A stretch of DNA of 64,000 nucleotides, taken from assembly GCA_016222825.1 (NCBI GenBank), contig JACRQF010000013.1:62001-126000 (forward strand), in the 5' to 3' direction. The notes beneath the pieces were generated by a model. It made no database searches. It saw only the letters and a program-made list of their open reading frames with translations, and was not told the DNA's origin. The first letter of the stretch is position 1. Each line of letters opens with the position of its first letter. The stretch is from Verrucomicrobiota bacterium (lineage in GTDB: Bacteria; Verrucomicrobiota; Verrucomicrobiia; CAIQCK01). Positions 25,736 through 37,672 of the stretch are shown piece by piece. The translations under genes were made by a program, and so were the position numbers.

Positions 25736-26743
25736 CAATTTCGATGCGATCAGCACGGCGAGACCGATGAGGTAGAAGAGGAACATCGCGCCGAGCAGCT
25801 TGCCGGTGCCGGCGGGGGCGCCTTTGAATTCCTTCCAGATGAACACGCCCCAGAACGCGCCGACCATTGTCGCGCCCTGGCCGAGGCCGTATGAGAGCGC
25901 GGGGCCGGCTGTGGTGCTGGCGATGATGCTGAACGACATGCCGACGTTCCAGATCATGCCGCCGAGGATGCCGATGAGGTGGAGCCGCGCGTTGCCCTTG
26001 GTGAAGTAGTCGCCGTAGGTCACTGGCTCGCCACTGAATGGCTTGGCCATGACGATACTGTTCCAGAGGAAGTTCGACGCGAGCAGGCCGGCGCTGAAGA
26101 GCACGATGGCCGTGTAGGGACTGAGCTTGCCGGCTTCGAGCGCCTTGGTGGCCGGGTCAATCGCGCCCATCGCCTGCGCGACAAAGCTGTAGAACCAGCC
26201 CATCAACACGCCTGCGACGACGGAGAGGACGATGCCCTTCACCGGCGTCTTCTGGCCCGCTGACGCGAGCTTCTTGTAAGCGAGCGCGTCGAGCACGATG
26301 GCGATCATCACGGCCGCCACGCCCGCGGCAAGCATCGGGACGTTGCCTTCAGGCTTGGCGATGTAGGTGGTGATGACGCCGAGCACGAGCGCGAGACCGA
26401 CGCCGACGGGAAACGCCACGGCGAGGCCCGCGATGTCAATGGCCGCGACGAGCAGGATGTTCGAGAGGTTGAAGATGACGCCGCCGAGGAACGCCGAACC
26501 GAGCCATTTGCCGTCAGCCTGCGCAAGGTCGCTGCAAAACACGCGTCCGCCGTTGCCGAAGCTGCCCATGGTGAACGCGAGGATGAGCGAGAGCAGGAAC
26601 ACCCCGATGGCATAGTCCCAGTAGAAGAGTTGGAAGCGCCATTCCTTGCTGGCGAGCTTCTGCGTGTTGGCCCACGACCCCCAGCACAACATCGTCACGA
26701 CGCACATCACGACCGCGACTGGATACGATTCAACGATGACCAT
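25733..26743 (-). CDS. drug/metabolite-superfamily sugar or nucleoside-type permease (GRP/ureide permease-like)
   Basis: A 336-residue membrane protein with about ten hydrophobic spans, of the drug/metabolite transporter superfamily. The N-terminal MLCWGSWANTQKLA followed by FQLFYWDYAIGVFLL matches what I know of the ureide permease-like and glucose/ribose porter group. Position between exported glycohydrolases and ribokinase suggests uptake of ribose or a ribose-containing product, but this is inference. A proton-coupled mechanism is likely for the family. The 3' end lies within heptamer repeats. Confidence 0.8.
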   Translation of the reverse strand: MVIVESYPVAVVMCVVTMLCWGSWANTQKLASKEWRFQLFYWDYAIGVFLLSLILAFTMGSFGNGGRVFCSDLAQADGKWLGSAFLGGVIFNLSNILLVAAIDIAGLAVAFPVGVGLALVLGVITTYIAKPEGNVPMLAAGVAAVMIAIVLDALAYKKLASAGQKTPVKGIVLSVVAGVLMGWFYSFVAQAMGAIDPATKALEAGKLSPYTAIVLFSAGLLASNFLWNSIVMAKPFSGEPVTYGDYFTKGNARLHLIGILGGMIWNVGMSFSIIASTTAGPALSYGLGQGATMVGAFWGVFIWKEFKGAPAGTGKLLGAMFLFYLIGLAVLIASKL

Positions 26744-26795
26744 GACTTGCTCCTTTCAATCCACGCTTCACAACTACCAGAATGTTTCCGCAAGG

Positions 26796-28025
26796 TCACG
26801 GCTTGTTCTGCGGCCCGTGCCTCTTTTCTGGCAGCCGATCCAGCGGACGGGGCTGCTGGAGCTTTACGCGATAGCCGGGATGGCCGTCGAGGGTGATTCT
26901 CTCGCCGCCGTTGGCGAGGATGACGCGCTCCGCGATGCGGAGGAGGGTTGCGGCCTGTTCACTGACCTTGCATTCGGCCGGCAACTGCGGCCGTGTCTTG
27001 TTCACGTAGCGATCAGGCATCTTGAACTGCGGCAGCGCCGCAATGTGCTTGAACCCAAGTTGGGCACCCAGGACTGCGCCGGCGGTGGCGGCGTTGCAGT
27101 CGGCATCATAACCAAGCGCCATCGCATACTGGAGCGTGCGATAAAAATCGCCGTTGCCGTAAAGCAGCGCCAGGCAGACGGCCGCGCCGTTGACCGGTGT
27201 GGAGTTGTCGTTCCACCTGCGCTGCTTCAACCACTTCTCGTGAAGCTTCTGACGCGCGGCTTTCCAATCATCGGGATGCGCGTGAAACGCCTTGCGCGCA
27301 TCCGCGACGACCTCGGCCATGGCGCTCTCTGGATCCACAGCGGCGAGGGCTAGTCTCAACATCTCGTCCGGTGAGCTTGTGTGAAACACACTCAAGCTGA
27401 CGAGGCTGGTCCAAAACTGCGTCGCCTGCAGCGGTTCTTCTGATACTGCGATGCGGGCATAATGCAAACCGATATCCGCCGCGGTTTGCGGCATCCCCGG
27501 CGCAACGAGACCATAGGACTCGACGCAGAATTGGCCGGAGAGATTATACCAAGCGTGCTTGTTGTTTGTGACACTGCCGGTGTCTGGCGGCAACACACCT
27601 TGGTCCATCAACTCGCGCGCGCGTTTGTTCGCCACCCAGACGCCCTTGTTCATGTTCGCCTTCCAAATCTCGGCGATGCGCGCGTAGGGCAGCTTGATGA
27701 CGCGCTCTTTGTCCATGAACCAAAGATGCGTCCACTCAAAGTCGTTATCATCGTCGGAGCGCGCGCCATTCTCCAGAAAGGTGAAGTCCGGCAGCGTATC
27801 ACGCGGCTGTTCCTTATATTTGAACTCGTGCGGCAACCCTTCGAGGCCGCCGATCATCATGCCGGCCCAGCCGCCATGAATCCGGTCGAGCAGCGCATCG
27901 CGCGAAATGTCCTTGGTGGCGGTTGGGACGGGTTTGTCCTGCGCGGCGACGAAGGACGTGGCGCCGGCGGCGATCACCGCCAAGAGGACCGTTCGTTTGA
28001 AGATGCCTTTATGATCCACACTCAT
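26796..28025 (-). CDS. exported ADP-ribosylglycohydrolase-family protein (shorter paralogue)
   Basis: A 409-residue protein of the ADP-ribosylglycohydrolase (DraG) superfamily. A signal peptide (about residues 10-28, RTVLLAVIAAGATSFVAA) predicts export. The fold is marked by RIHGGWAGMMIGGLEGLPHE near the N-terminus, DDDNDFEWTHLW (acidic metal-site region) and GYDADCNAATAGAVLGAQLG (second metal motif, D-x-D-x-N). Classical DraG enzymes have DTDT there, so cofactor geometry may differ. The start is the ATG at 28025. It lies 28 nt after the longer paralogue and 52 nt before the permease gene. Confidence 0.83.
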   Translation of the reverse strand: MSVDHKGIFKRTVLLAVIAAGATSFVAAQDKPVPTATKDISRDALLDRIHGGWAGMMIGGLEGLPHEFKYKEQPRDTLPDFTFLENGARSDDDNDFEWTHLWFMDKERVIKLPYARIAEIWKANMNKGVWVANKRARELMDQGVLPPDTGSVTNNKHAWYNLSGQFCVESYGLVAPGMPQTAADIGLHYARIAVSEEPLQATQFWTSLVSLSVFHTSSPDEMLRLALAAVDPESAMAEVVADARKAFHAHPDDWKAARQKLHEKWLKQRRWNDNSTPVNGAAVCLALLYGNGDFYRTLQYAMALGYDADCNAATAGAVLGAQLGFKHIAALPQFKMPDRYVNKTRPQLPAECKVSEQAATLLRIAERVILANGGERITLDGHPGYRVKLQQPRPLDRLPEKRHGPQNKP

Positions 28026-28053
28026 GACGAGGTGCTTCTTGGGAGGTTCACAG

Positions 28054-29748
28054 TCATTCGCCAAATGTCTGTAGCTCTGCGCATGACGAAAACGCCTGCG
28101 TTGGCTTGTTGCCGCAGGCGGGCTTGCCGATGACGCGGACGGCAATGACTTTGACCGGCTCGGGCAGGCGCAGCGTGAACGTCTGGCCGGACTTGAGGTT
28201 CTTGTGGTCGGTGGCAGTGGTGGCGGGGTAGTCGCTGAGTTCGCCCACCGTCTCCCACGGGCCGCCGCGCTCGCGCTGGACCTGCACCTTCGGCTTGCCG
28301 GCACTGGCGTCGAACCAGCCGCCGTCGTGGAAGTTCTTGCCGTGGGCGAAGACGACGCGGCGGACGCTCGTGGGCTTGTTCAGCGGGATGCAATACCAGT
28401 CTTCGTCCGCCGGTCTGCCGTTGAAGGTGACGACGAAGCTGGTGAAGTCGCCGTCGCAGATCGAGCCTTGCCGGTTGCCTTCGCGCGAACGGCTTTCGTT
28501 GACCTTGACTTGTATCTGCGCCATTTCCTCGGGCGTGAACTTCACGTCGGCGGCGGGGCCGGGTTCCCAACTGCGCTCCAGCGGGCTCGGCTTCGGCGTC
28601 TGGACGGGGATGAGGAGGACTTCCTCGCCGCTGGCGTCCTTCTCGATGCGACCGCCGGCGCGCGCGACGGCTTGGCGGACGAGTCTCTCGCTGACTTCAT
28701 AGACCTGCGGCAGCGCGTAGTCGGTGAAGCTGAACTTGCGATCCATGTCGAGCTTCTCGATAAAGCGCGTGGGGATTTTCGACTCGCCCATCGCAGCGAA
28801 GAGGACGCCGGCGGCGTTGGCGGGATTGCAGTCGCTGTCCTGGCCGCTGCGGCAGGAGATGGCGATGGTCTTGTCGGGGTCGCCCGCGCCGTAAAGCAGG
28901 CCCATGATGATGTAGGCACCGTTGAGCTTGGCATCTATGCTGAACTCACCCTTGCCGCCGGGCTTTGAACAGAACGGGTGCGTGTAGTTCGGGTCTTTGT
29001 GATACTTCGCCTCGACGAGTTGCCAGGTCTTGGTCCAGTCGGGGTTTTCGCGGCACCACTTCTGGAGATCGCGGATCATCTCGGCGTATTGGCTGTCCGG
29101 CGGGACGCATTTGAGTCCGGCGGCGACGAGCTTCCACGCGTCGGACTCGAAATACGCCTCCGCATACATGCCGCCGACGAACTGGCCGGCGTAGAGGCCG
29201 TCGCCGTAGTTCATGAGGCGGCCGAACTTCTCGCCGAGCGCGATGGCGAGGTTCGGCAGGCCCGGCGCGATGATGCCGGAGAAGTCCGCCTCGATCTGGT
29301 AGTCAATGTCGTCGGCGTGCGCGTTGAACTTCGGGTGGCCGCTGTCGGGCGGGGCGATGCCGGCGCGGAGGTTGTCGCGGCCGGCTTTGTTGGCGTGCCA
29401 GAGCCGATAGCCGCTGTTGGCGAAATCAATGCCCGCCTGCCGGATGGACGCGTCGAAGCCGTGCAACTCCAGCGTGCGCAGGAAGGTCATCTCGACGTAG
29501 CAATCGTCGTTGCCGTGCTGGTTGACCATCTCCGGCGTCCACGGCGGCATCTGGGCTTCGGGGATGATGTCGCCCTTGACCTTGAACTCCGTGGGCGTGC
29601 CCCAACCGACGCCGATCATCTGGCCGAGCCACGCGCCTTTCATCTTGTCGCGGAACTCCTTCACCGGCAATCGACGGAACTGCGTGTCGGCGGCGAAGGT
29701 TGGAATCGAACCAGCAATGACAAGAGCAAGGATGAGGAGACGCTTCAT
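28054..29748 (-). CDS. exported ADP-ribosylglycohydrolase-family protein with C-terminal discoidin-like domain
   Basis: A 564-residue DraG-superfamily protein. The signal peptide is [20 protein letters not shown]. The catalytic part (about 25-380) shows [50 protein letters not shown] and [20 protein letters not shown], the expected acidic metal-binding positions. The last 150 residues resemble an F5/8-type (discoidin) carbohydrate-binding domain ([32 protein letters not shown]). Export implies an external N- or O-ribosyl-like substrate, not protein regulation as in nitrogenase DraG. Its start overlaps the upstream stop by 4 nt, so translation is probably coupled. Confidence 0.85.
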   Translation of the reverse strand: MKRLLILALVIAGSIPTFAADTQFRRLPVKEFRDKMKGAWLGQMIGVGWGTPTEFKVKGDIIPEAQMPPWTPEMVNQHGNDDCYVEMTFLRTLELHGFDASIRQAGIDFANSGYRLWHANKAGRDNLRAGIAPPDSGHPKFNAHADDIDYQIEADFSGIIAPGLPNLAIALGEKFGRLMNYGDGLYAGQFVGGMYAEAYFESDAWKLVAAGLKCVPPDSQYAEMIRDLQKWCRENPDWTKTWQLVEAKYHKDPNYTHPFCSKPGGKGEFSIDAKLNGAYIIMGLLYGAGDPDKTIAISCRSGQDSDCNPANAAGVLFAAMGESKIPTRFIEKLDMDRKFSFTDYALPQVYEVSERLVRQAVARAGGRIEKDASGEEVLLIPVQTPKPSPLERSWEPGPAADVKFTPEEMAQIQVKVNESRSREGNRQGSICDGDFTSFVVTFNGRPADEDWYCIPLNKPTSVRRVVFAHGKNFHDGGWFDASAGKPKVQVQRERGGPWETVGELSDYPATTATDHKNLKSGQTFTLRLPEPVKVIAVRVIGKPACGNKPTQAFSSCAELQTFGE

Positions 29749-32489
29749 GGCGTCATACTATTGGAGAGCTTGAGGTTGTCGAGATAGAAGACGGTCTTGG
29801 CGTTGGCGGTGCTGCAGAAGCCGAACCAGCGGAGCGTTTTCCATTCGGGGCTGCCGTTCTTCAAGGCGGCGTAACGTTGCGGTGATTCACCGGGCAATGT
29901 CACAATGAGGTCCCATGTGCCGGTGGATTGCGGGCCGAGGCCGGCGCTCATCTCGAAGTGGACCCACTTGCCGGCGGGCATCGCCAGCAGATCCTTGCCT
30001 TGGACGCGCAGCTTGCCGTTGCTTATGTGAAGACTCGGCCCGACGAGGTAAGGATGGCCTTCGCCGCGCCATTCGTGGAACAGCACCGCGCCCGGCTCGA
30101 TGCGGATGTCGAAGCTGAAGCGCGTGACGCCGTTGGTGTGGCGCGGGTCGTAGTAGAAGTGCGGGTTATAGACGTGCTGCAAGCCGGGCGCGTCGGTGAT
30201 CTTGAGGCTGCGCTTGCCGCTCGCGGCGGTTTCTTCGGTGACAGCGACGGAATCACCTTTCTTCTCGACGTAAGTGTGCGCGTCGGCCAGCGGCGAGCCG
30301 ACGGGCGCGGACTCGAAGTCGTCGTTAAGCGCCAGCGGCGGCACCGGCGGCGGCGCAGGCGGACGCTCGGCGGTCGGGAACTTCGCGCTCTTGGCGAGCT
30401 TCACCCACGCGCGGTTGCCATAGACGCCAGCTTTCGTGTAATCGAATGGCTTGAAGCCAACCTTCGCGGCGGGCGAGCCGGACCTGAGCCGGAAGTCGCC
30501 GCGCGCGGCGTTGGCGAACTTCGGGTCGGCGATGATCGAGCCGGCGTCTTTGCCGCTGCGTTGCCATTCCTCGAACGACTGGCCCGCGAAGGTCGTGGCG
30601 TTGGTGCCGGCGTTCCAGTAGAGATTGCTGCGCAGAATGACGTTGGTTTCCTTCCAGTTGTTGCTCAGCAGCGTGCCTTCCTTCCAGAGCACGATGTTGT
30701 TCTCGAACGTGAACGACAGGTGCGGTTCGACGCGGCTGCGCTGAAGCTGGCCCTCCAGGCTGAACGCAAAGATGTTGTTGCGGATGACGTTTTCCTTGCC
30801 GTAGTGCTGGTGGAAGCCTCCGGTCTTGGTGTTATAGACGAGGTTGTTTTCCATCGTGATGCCAGTGCTCCCCTCGTCGGTGTAGAGGCCCCAGCCGCCG
30901 TAGCTGTAGGCGTAGATGTCGTGGCAGAGGTTGTTGCTGACGACGGTGCCTTCCGACGGGCCGAGCGTATAGACCGCGCCCATGTCGCTCATGATCCAGT
31001 GGCCGAGATGGTGGAGGTGGTTGAACTCGACGCGGTTGCGCTTGGCGCGGCTCTCGGCGTAGCCCCAACGCCACCCGACCGACACGGCCGTGTAGGGAAC
31101 GTCGGCGATGTCGTTGTGCGTGACGACGTTGTCGGGGCTGTGGCCGATCCAGACGCCGACGGTGCCCGCGTCAATCCGCCCGCAGCCGTGGATGATGTTG
31201 TTGTCCACGGTGATGTGGCTGGTGAGTTCGGCGTCGCTGGGACGTTCGTTATCCCAACCCTGGCCGATGCGGACGCCGCCCGCGCCGAGGTCGTGCATGT
31301 AGCAATGCTCCACGCGGCAATCGCGGCAGCCGCGCCGGAACCAGACGGCGTAAGTGCCTATGTGCGCGACCTCACAATCGCTGAGTGTCACGTGCCGCGC
31401 GCTGTCGGCGAGAATCATGCCGGTCATGCTCACCGCTCCCTGCGGATCGCTCTGACCTTTCTCAGGCAGGATGAACTGGCCGTGACGGAACGCCAGGCCG
31501 CGCAGCGCGATGTGCTCGACAAGCTTCCCCGCCGCCGGATCGCCGGCAAACTCCACAAACCTCCCGACAACCGGCGCGACGACTTCTGCGCGCGCCATGT
31601 TCTCGCCGGGCAGCGGGATGTAGGAAAGCATGCCGTTGCGATCGAGGAACCACTCGCCCGGCGCGTCGAGCGCCTCGCGGAAGTTCTCGATGTGATAGCG
31701 CTGCTGCGGCTCCCAGCGGCCAAACTCCCACACCGCGCTCCCGGTCATGACGAGCATCGTCTTCTTCGCATCCACCGCCGCCAGCCGATGTCGCGAGCTT
31801 TCCCACGAGTGATACGCCACCACCGTTGCGTCGCGAAGTTCCGCAGCCGACTTGCCGAGCAGCGGCTTGATGTCGTCGCCGCGCGCGATGAAGGCGCGGT
31901 TGGTGAGGTTGGTTTCCTTGCCGGTGAGCGGGTCGAGGCCGTAGCCGGCTTTCTTCGCCATGCGATAGTAGAACTTGTTCGGCGAGCGCGCCCGTGTCGC
32001 GCGCTTGCCGTTGACCCAGAGCTGCTCGAAATACCACTGGCCCGCCTTCACCTCGGGCACCTGCGCAGTCCAGATGCCGTCCGCGCCGCGCTGCCAGCCG
32101 GTGATGCGTCGCCCGCCGTTGAAGACCGGCTTCGCGCCGCGCGCGGCTTCGTAGCTGATGGGACACTTCTCCGTGCCACTGTCCTCTGGCGCGAACACCA
32201 CCGGTGCAGTGAGCGCATAGTTGCCGCTGGCGACGATGACACGGACCGGCTCGTCGAGCGGGCCGGCGGCTTTCAACTTCCGCACGGCGTCGCGCGCGCC
32301 CTGCAACGACGCGAGCGGCCCGTCGCTGCGGTCGCGGTTCGGCTGCGCGAGCTTGCCGGCCCATGCGTCGTTGCCGCCGGGGGCGACATGGAGCGTGGCG
32401 GCGTGCGACGTGGTGGCGAAAGCCAGCAGCGGCAGGATGAAAAACAGCGAGCGGACGGAAGGCGGGGGGAGTGGCAACTGTAAGTTCAT
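29745..32489 (-). CDS. exported right-handed beta-helix protein, probable glycoside hydrolase or lyase
   Basis: A 914-residue exported protein, first gene of the operon. It has a signal peptide ([19 protein letters not shown]), then [17 protein letters not shown], the usual opening of DUF1565-type parallel beta-helix enzymes. The long helix (about 330-650) shows recurring NN-x-I/V rungs ([40 protein letters not shown]). A C-terminal domain of about 200 residues looks like a jelly-roll carbohydrate-binding domain. GH141 is one possible family, but I cannot assign catalytic residues. Likely role is release of sugars for the downstream genes. Confidence 0.78.
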   Translation of the reverse strand: MNLQLPLPPPSVRSLFFILPLLAFATTSHAATLHVAPGGNDAWAGKLAQPNRDRSDGPLASLQGARDAVRKLKAAGPLDEPVRVIVASGNYALTAPVVFAPEDSGTEKCPISYEAARGAKPVFNGGRRITGWQRGADGIWTAQVPEVKAGQWYFEQLWVNGKRATRARSPNKFYYRMAKKAGYGLDPLTGKETNLTNRAFIARGDDIKPLLGKSAAELRDATVVAYHSWESSRHRLAAVDAKKTMLVMTGSAVWEFGRWEPQQRYHIENFREALDAPGEWFLDRNGMLSYIPLPGENMARAEVVAPVVGRFVEFAGDPAAGKLVEHIALRGLAFRHGQFILPEKGQSDPQGAVSMTGMILADSARHVTLSDCEVAHIGTYAVWFRRGCRDCRVEHCYMHDLGAGGVRIGQGWDNERPSDAELTSHITVDNNIIHGCGRIDAGTVGVWIGHSPDNVVTHNDIADVPYTAVSVGWRWGYAESRAKRNRVEFNHLHHLGHWIMSDMGAVYTLGPSEGTVVSNNLCHDIYAYSYGGWGLYTDEGSTGITMENNLVYNTKTGGFHQHYGKENVIRNNIFAFSLEGQLQRSRVEPHLSFTFENNIVLWKEGTLLSNNWKETNVILRSNLYWNAGTNATTFAGQSFEEWQRSGKDAGSIIADPKFANAARGDFRLRSGSPAAKVGFKPFDYTKAGVYGNRAWVKLAKSAKFPTAERPPAPPPVPPLALNDDFESAPVGSPLADAHTYVEKKGDSVAVTEETAASGKRSLKITDAPGLQHVYNPHFYYDPRHTNGVTRFSFDIRIEPGAVLFHEWRGEGHPYLVGPSLHISNGKLRVQGKDLLAMPAGKWVHFEMSAGLGPQSTGTWDLIVTLPGESPQRYAALKNGSPEWKTLRWFGFCSTANAKTVFYLDNLKLSNSMTP

Positions 32490-32695
32490 GGGAAAGTGAT
32501 AGCGAGGCGTCGGAGGATATCAATCACGAAACGATTCGGCCGGGGATCGTCGCCGTCCAGACGGTCGCCTTCGGCCAAAGCTGAATACTGAGAGAGGGGG
32601 CTTCCATTTTGCTTTTCCCTCACTCGCGGTATCTTCCATTGAAGAAAGACTGCGCGTGATCTGTCTAATGAGCGTTAACTGGAAGGCGGTGAAAT

Positions 32696-32977
32696 ATGAT
32701 GAAAACGCTGACAGTCATGGGTGTTTTGGCCGTGGTGCTGGCCTTCGGAACGGTGAACTGTGAGGCGCAGTGCTATTCGGGCGGTTATTATTACCAGCCC
32801 TATTACAGCTACACGCCCTATTATTCCTACGGCGGCTACTACCCGTCCTATTACGGGGGCCATTACCCCTACTATCGGAGCTACTACTACCCGTCGCCGA
32901 GTTTCAGCTTCAGGTTCAACTTTGGCGGACACCATCACCACGGGTGGGGCCATCGCCATTGGGGTCACTGCCGCTGA
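32696..32977 (+). CDS. small secreted Tyr/Gly/His-rich protein
   Basis: A 93-residue protein with a signal peptide (TLTVMGVLAVVLAFGTVNCEA). The mature 67 residues are dominated by Tyr, Gly, Ser and Pro (SGGYYYQPYYSYTPYYSYGG) and end in a His-rich stretch (FGGHHHHGWGHRHWGHC) that could bind metal. There are three cysteines, including the last but one residue. Such composition suggests a surface or matrix protein, possibly crosslinked through tyrosines; this is inference. A binding site GGAAGG lies upstream of the start. The gene is monocistronic, and the following 250 nt (32978-33228) show no convincing gene. Confidence 0.7.
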   Translation: MMKTLTVMGVLAVVLAFGTVNCEAQCYSGGYYYQPYYSYTPYYSYGGYYPSYYGGHYPYYRSYYYPSPSFSFRFNFGGHHHHGWGHRHWGHCR

Positions 32978-33228
32978 TCGCCGGGTTGTGCTGAAACCGT
33001 GTTCGGATTGCCAGACCGTTCGTGGCCGGGTGATTGATCCTCGCCCGGCTGCGGGACGGTGACGGATCCCGTGATCAACATTCCCCGCGCAGCACCGTCG
33101 CCAGGACACGCTGATGGCCGATCCTAAACCGTCAGGAGCCAGCAACCGTTCTCGCCTCCGACAACTGACGGCCACACACTTCCTACGCCGCCACGGGCGG
33201 CTTGCCTCCTGCGGACGGTTTCACCCAT

Positions 33229-33450
33229 CTACCTCTTTGCGACTCTTTGCTTCAACTTCACAAACAGCTTGGGCCAGGACTTCGGCGGCGACAAACACAG
33301 GCCGTCTTGATGAACAAACGCACAGACCTTCGGCATGCTGTTCTTCGTGCAGACCGCGGGTTGTGTGTGACGGCAGCCAACCGTTTGCGCGACCGTGTCC
33401 TTGGGTCGCAGCGGCTCCTGGGAAGCTCCGGCATTGACTTGGGTGGGCAT
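33229..33450 (-). CDS. small cysteine-containing hypothetical protein
   Basis: A 73-residue frame from the ATG at 33450. The C-terminal half reads like a real domain (MPKVCAFVHQDGLCLSPPKS, then WPKLFVKLKQRVAKR) with paired cysteines, while the rest is undistinguished. An AAGG lies about 11 bases before the start. A longer version starts at 33507. I cannot name the family. The surrounding 32978-33663 holds no other candidate. Confidence 0.35.
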   Translation of the reverse strand: MPTQVNAGASQEPLRPKDTVAQTVGCRHTQPAVCTKNSMPKVCAFVHQDGLCLSPPKSWPKLFVKLKQRVAKR

Positions 33451-33663
33451 CAGTTTGGTGACCTTGATTGGCACGCATGAACTTAGCCCATGCCACGCTC
33501 CCGGCAAACGATGCTTCCCCCGATGCAGTTCCCATCAGGATCAGCGTCGCCGTCTCGACAGGAGAAAGCGGACGACACAAGTGGGATTCGGGTCTAGTTT
33601 AAGTGGGTGGGGGGACACGTGTGGTTGATGCGGTTGTCCGTTGTCCCCAAGCAAGCATACATT

Positions 33664-34041
33664 ATGAGCATTGAGATCAAGCCGGAAACCCGCGGCAGCA
33701 TCGTCACCGTGAGACTGAGCGGCAAACTGACGCGGCAGGATTACCTCCAGTTCTTGCCTGCGGTGGACCGGCTGGCTGCAATCCACGGCAAGCTCAGGTT
33801 GCTGGTGGCGATGCGCGGCTTCCGCGGCTGGGCCGTTGGGGCGTTGTGGGGGGGGATCAAGTTCGACATGAAACATCCCCGTGACATCGAGCGGCTTGCA
33901 ATCGTCTGCGACAACAAGTGGTTGGAAGAGATGGTGGCATTTCGCAAGCCGTTCACGGCCGCCACCGTCCGCTACTTCGACAAGACTCAAGCCGGCGCGG
34001 CTCGCGACTGGCTTGCCCACGAAATGGCCAGGGCGGCGTAA
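33664..34041 (+). CDS. SpoIIAA-like (STAS-fold) protein
   Basis: A 125-residue soluble protein resembling the SpoIIAA-like family: alternating strands and helices starting ETRGSIVTVRLSGKLTRQDY, then LRLLVAMRGFRGW, ERLAIVCDNKWLEEM and a final helix. Members are STAS-fold proteins often induced with stress genes, biochemical role unclear. It precedes hsp20 and lon on the same strand with a 129-nt gap, which fits a stress-related cluster. Start at 33664 chosen because it begins right at the conserved fold. Confidence 0.72.
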   Translation: MSIEIKPETRGSIVTVRLSGKLTRQDYLQFLPAVDRLAAIHGKLRLLVAMRGFRGWAVGALWGGIKFDMKHPRDIERLAIVCDNKWLEEMVAFRKPFTAATVRYFDKTQAGAARDWLAHEMARAA

Positions 34042-34170
34042 TCCGCATGGACCGCCGGGGGACACCTCGCGCTGACGAATGGTTCGCTGTCTCTGACGCA
34101 GTCTTGTATTTTGCGGGAGGACGGCTATGGTTGGCAGCGTCAGCGAATTTTCGAGGAGTCTGAGAAACCA

Positions 34171-34614
34171 ATGCCCAAGTATCACGCCAGCGAATGGGAG
34201 CGAATCCAACGATCCGCCGAGAAGTCGTTGATGGAGCCGCCGGGCGGCGCGGGCGAGGCGGGCGGCGCGCATCAGTGGATCCCCAGCGCGGATGTCTATG
34301 AAACGCCGGAACGCTGGGTGGTGAAGATGGAGGTGGCGGGGATCAACCGCGAGGACGTGGAGATCACGCTCGATGACCGCACGCTGGTGGTGCGCGGTTG
34401 CCGGCCCGATCCGTGCCGGACGGGGCAGTGCAAGTTCCGGCAGGTGGAGATTGATTACGGGCAGTTCGAGCGGCGGTTCATCATCCCGAAGTCGGTGGAC
34501 GCAGAGCGCGTGACGGCCAGTTATCGGAACGGATTCCTGGTGATCGAACTGCCGAAGTCGGAGAAGGCCGAGCACGCAACGGTGACGGTCATTGTGGAGG
34601 AGGCGCAGGAGTGA
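34171..34614 (+). CDS. small heat-shock protein, Hsp20/alpha-crystallin family
   Basis: ATP-independent holdase chaperone, cytoplasmic. The 147-residue protein has an N-terminal arm and an alpha-crystallin domain (about 40-140) with WIPSADVYETPERWVVKMEV, GINREDVEITLDDRTLVVRG, FERRFIIPKSVD and the typical YRNGFLVIELPKSE. The IxI tail is weak. The extra PDPCRTGQC stretch holds two cysteines, unusual for Hsp20. It ends 34 nt before lon, so chaperone and protease are probably co-expressed. Confidence 0.9.
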   Translation: MPKYHASEWERIQRSAEKSLMEPPGGAGEAGGAHQWIPSADVYETPERWVVKMEVAGINREDVEITLDDRTLVVRGCRPDPCRTGQCKFRQVEIDYGQFERRFIIPKSVDAERVTASYRNGFLVIELPKSEKAEHATVTVIVEEAQE

Positions 34615-34648
34615 AGGCCGGAGAGGCGGCAACGTCTGAAACAAGGTC

Positions 34649-37027
<2,379 letters not shown>

Positions 37028-37100
37028 TTCGGCAACATCGCTTGAAGACTGGCTGGGGCAGGGGCGACTGATTTTGAGAGCGATTTGTGCATTTTTTTTG

Positions 37101-37128
37101 TTGACCGTGGAGAGTTGTGGTGTAAAAT
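37101..37128 (+). promoter_or_regulatory. candidate promoter of the dcw cluster
   Basis: TTGACC (37101-37106), a 16-bp spacer and TAAAAT (37123-37128) form a good housekeeping promoter about 35 bases before the mraZ start. Transcription would begin near 37135. MraZ usually represses its own operon through TGGGN repeats; only loosely similar G-rich sequence (TGGGG at about 37051) is present, so I do not claim an operator. Confidence 0.65.
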
Positions 37129-37162
37129 CCCATCCAGTGGTTTTAATTGGAGTTTATGCCCG

Positions 37163-37612
37163 ATGGCTGCCCGGTTGCCAAACATTCTGCACGGAGAACC
37201 TCGCCACACGCTGGACGATAAAAATCGTCTGATCGTGCCGCTCTCCATGCGGGCAAAAGGGGGCGGGGAATTGATCGTCGTGCGGCATCCCAATGGCTAC
37301 CTTTCTGTGTTTACGCAGGAGCAATTCGACAGGCTTTATCAGTCGTTGGTCGAGAAGAACAAGGAGCCGAAGGAGCGCAGGAGTTTCGTCTTTATGATGA
37401 ACCACGTGGCGCGGACGGTTTCGGTGGATGCGCAGGGCCGGATGAGTTTGTCGCAAGCTGAGGTTGAACACGTGAGTCCGGGGCGCGAGGTGGTGTTCAC
37501 GCGCGGCAGCGAACAATCGCTGTTTGAGATTTGGAACGTCTCGCGTCACGAAGCGGCGACGTTGAACGAGCGCGACCGTTTCCGGGTGACCTTGGAGACC
37601 GAAGGTGTTTAG
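37163..37612 (+). CDS. mraZ: transcriptional regulator MraZ
   Basis: First gene of the dcw cluster; DNA-binding autorepressor of it in other bacteria. The 149-residue protein has two tandem SpoVT/AbrB-like halves, each with the family core: RHTLDDKNRLIVPLSMR and RTVSVDAQGRMSLSQAEVEH. The start ATG at 37163 is preceded by GGAG at 37149-37152. The second half has substitutions relative to the usual DxQGRxxLP. The following 60 nt lead to a small unknown gene with a strong binding site. Confidence 0.93.
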   Translation: MAARLPNILHGEPRHTLDDKNRLIVPLSMRAKGGGELIVVRHPNGYLSVFTQEQFDRLYQSLVEKNKEPKERRSFVFMMNHVARTVSVDAQGRMSLSQAEVEHVSPGREVVFTRGSEQSLFEIWNVSRHEAATLNERDRFRVTLETEGV

Positions 37613-37672
37613 GCCGGACAGAGAGCCGATGAGCTTCAGTTACAGACAAGATTCTGATGCAGGAGGTGAGTA

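Noticed and set aside
29928..32483. Long open frame antisense to the beta-helix gene (about 850 codons)
   Set aside because: GC-rich codon bias keeps opposite frames open. The sense frame has signal peptide, domain order and operon overlap; the antisense one has none. The same applies to long antisense frames over aspA, proS, ftsI and ftsA-ftsZ.
37028..37100. MraZ box of TGGG repeats in front of mraZ
   Set aside because: Only one G-rich stretch is present without regular 10-bp spacing, so an operator cannot be supported.
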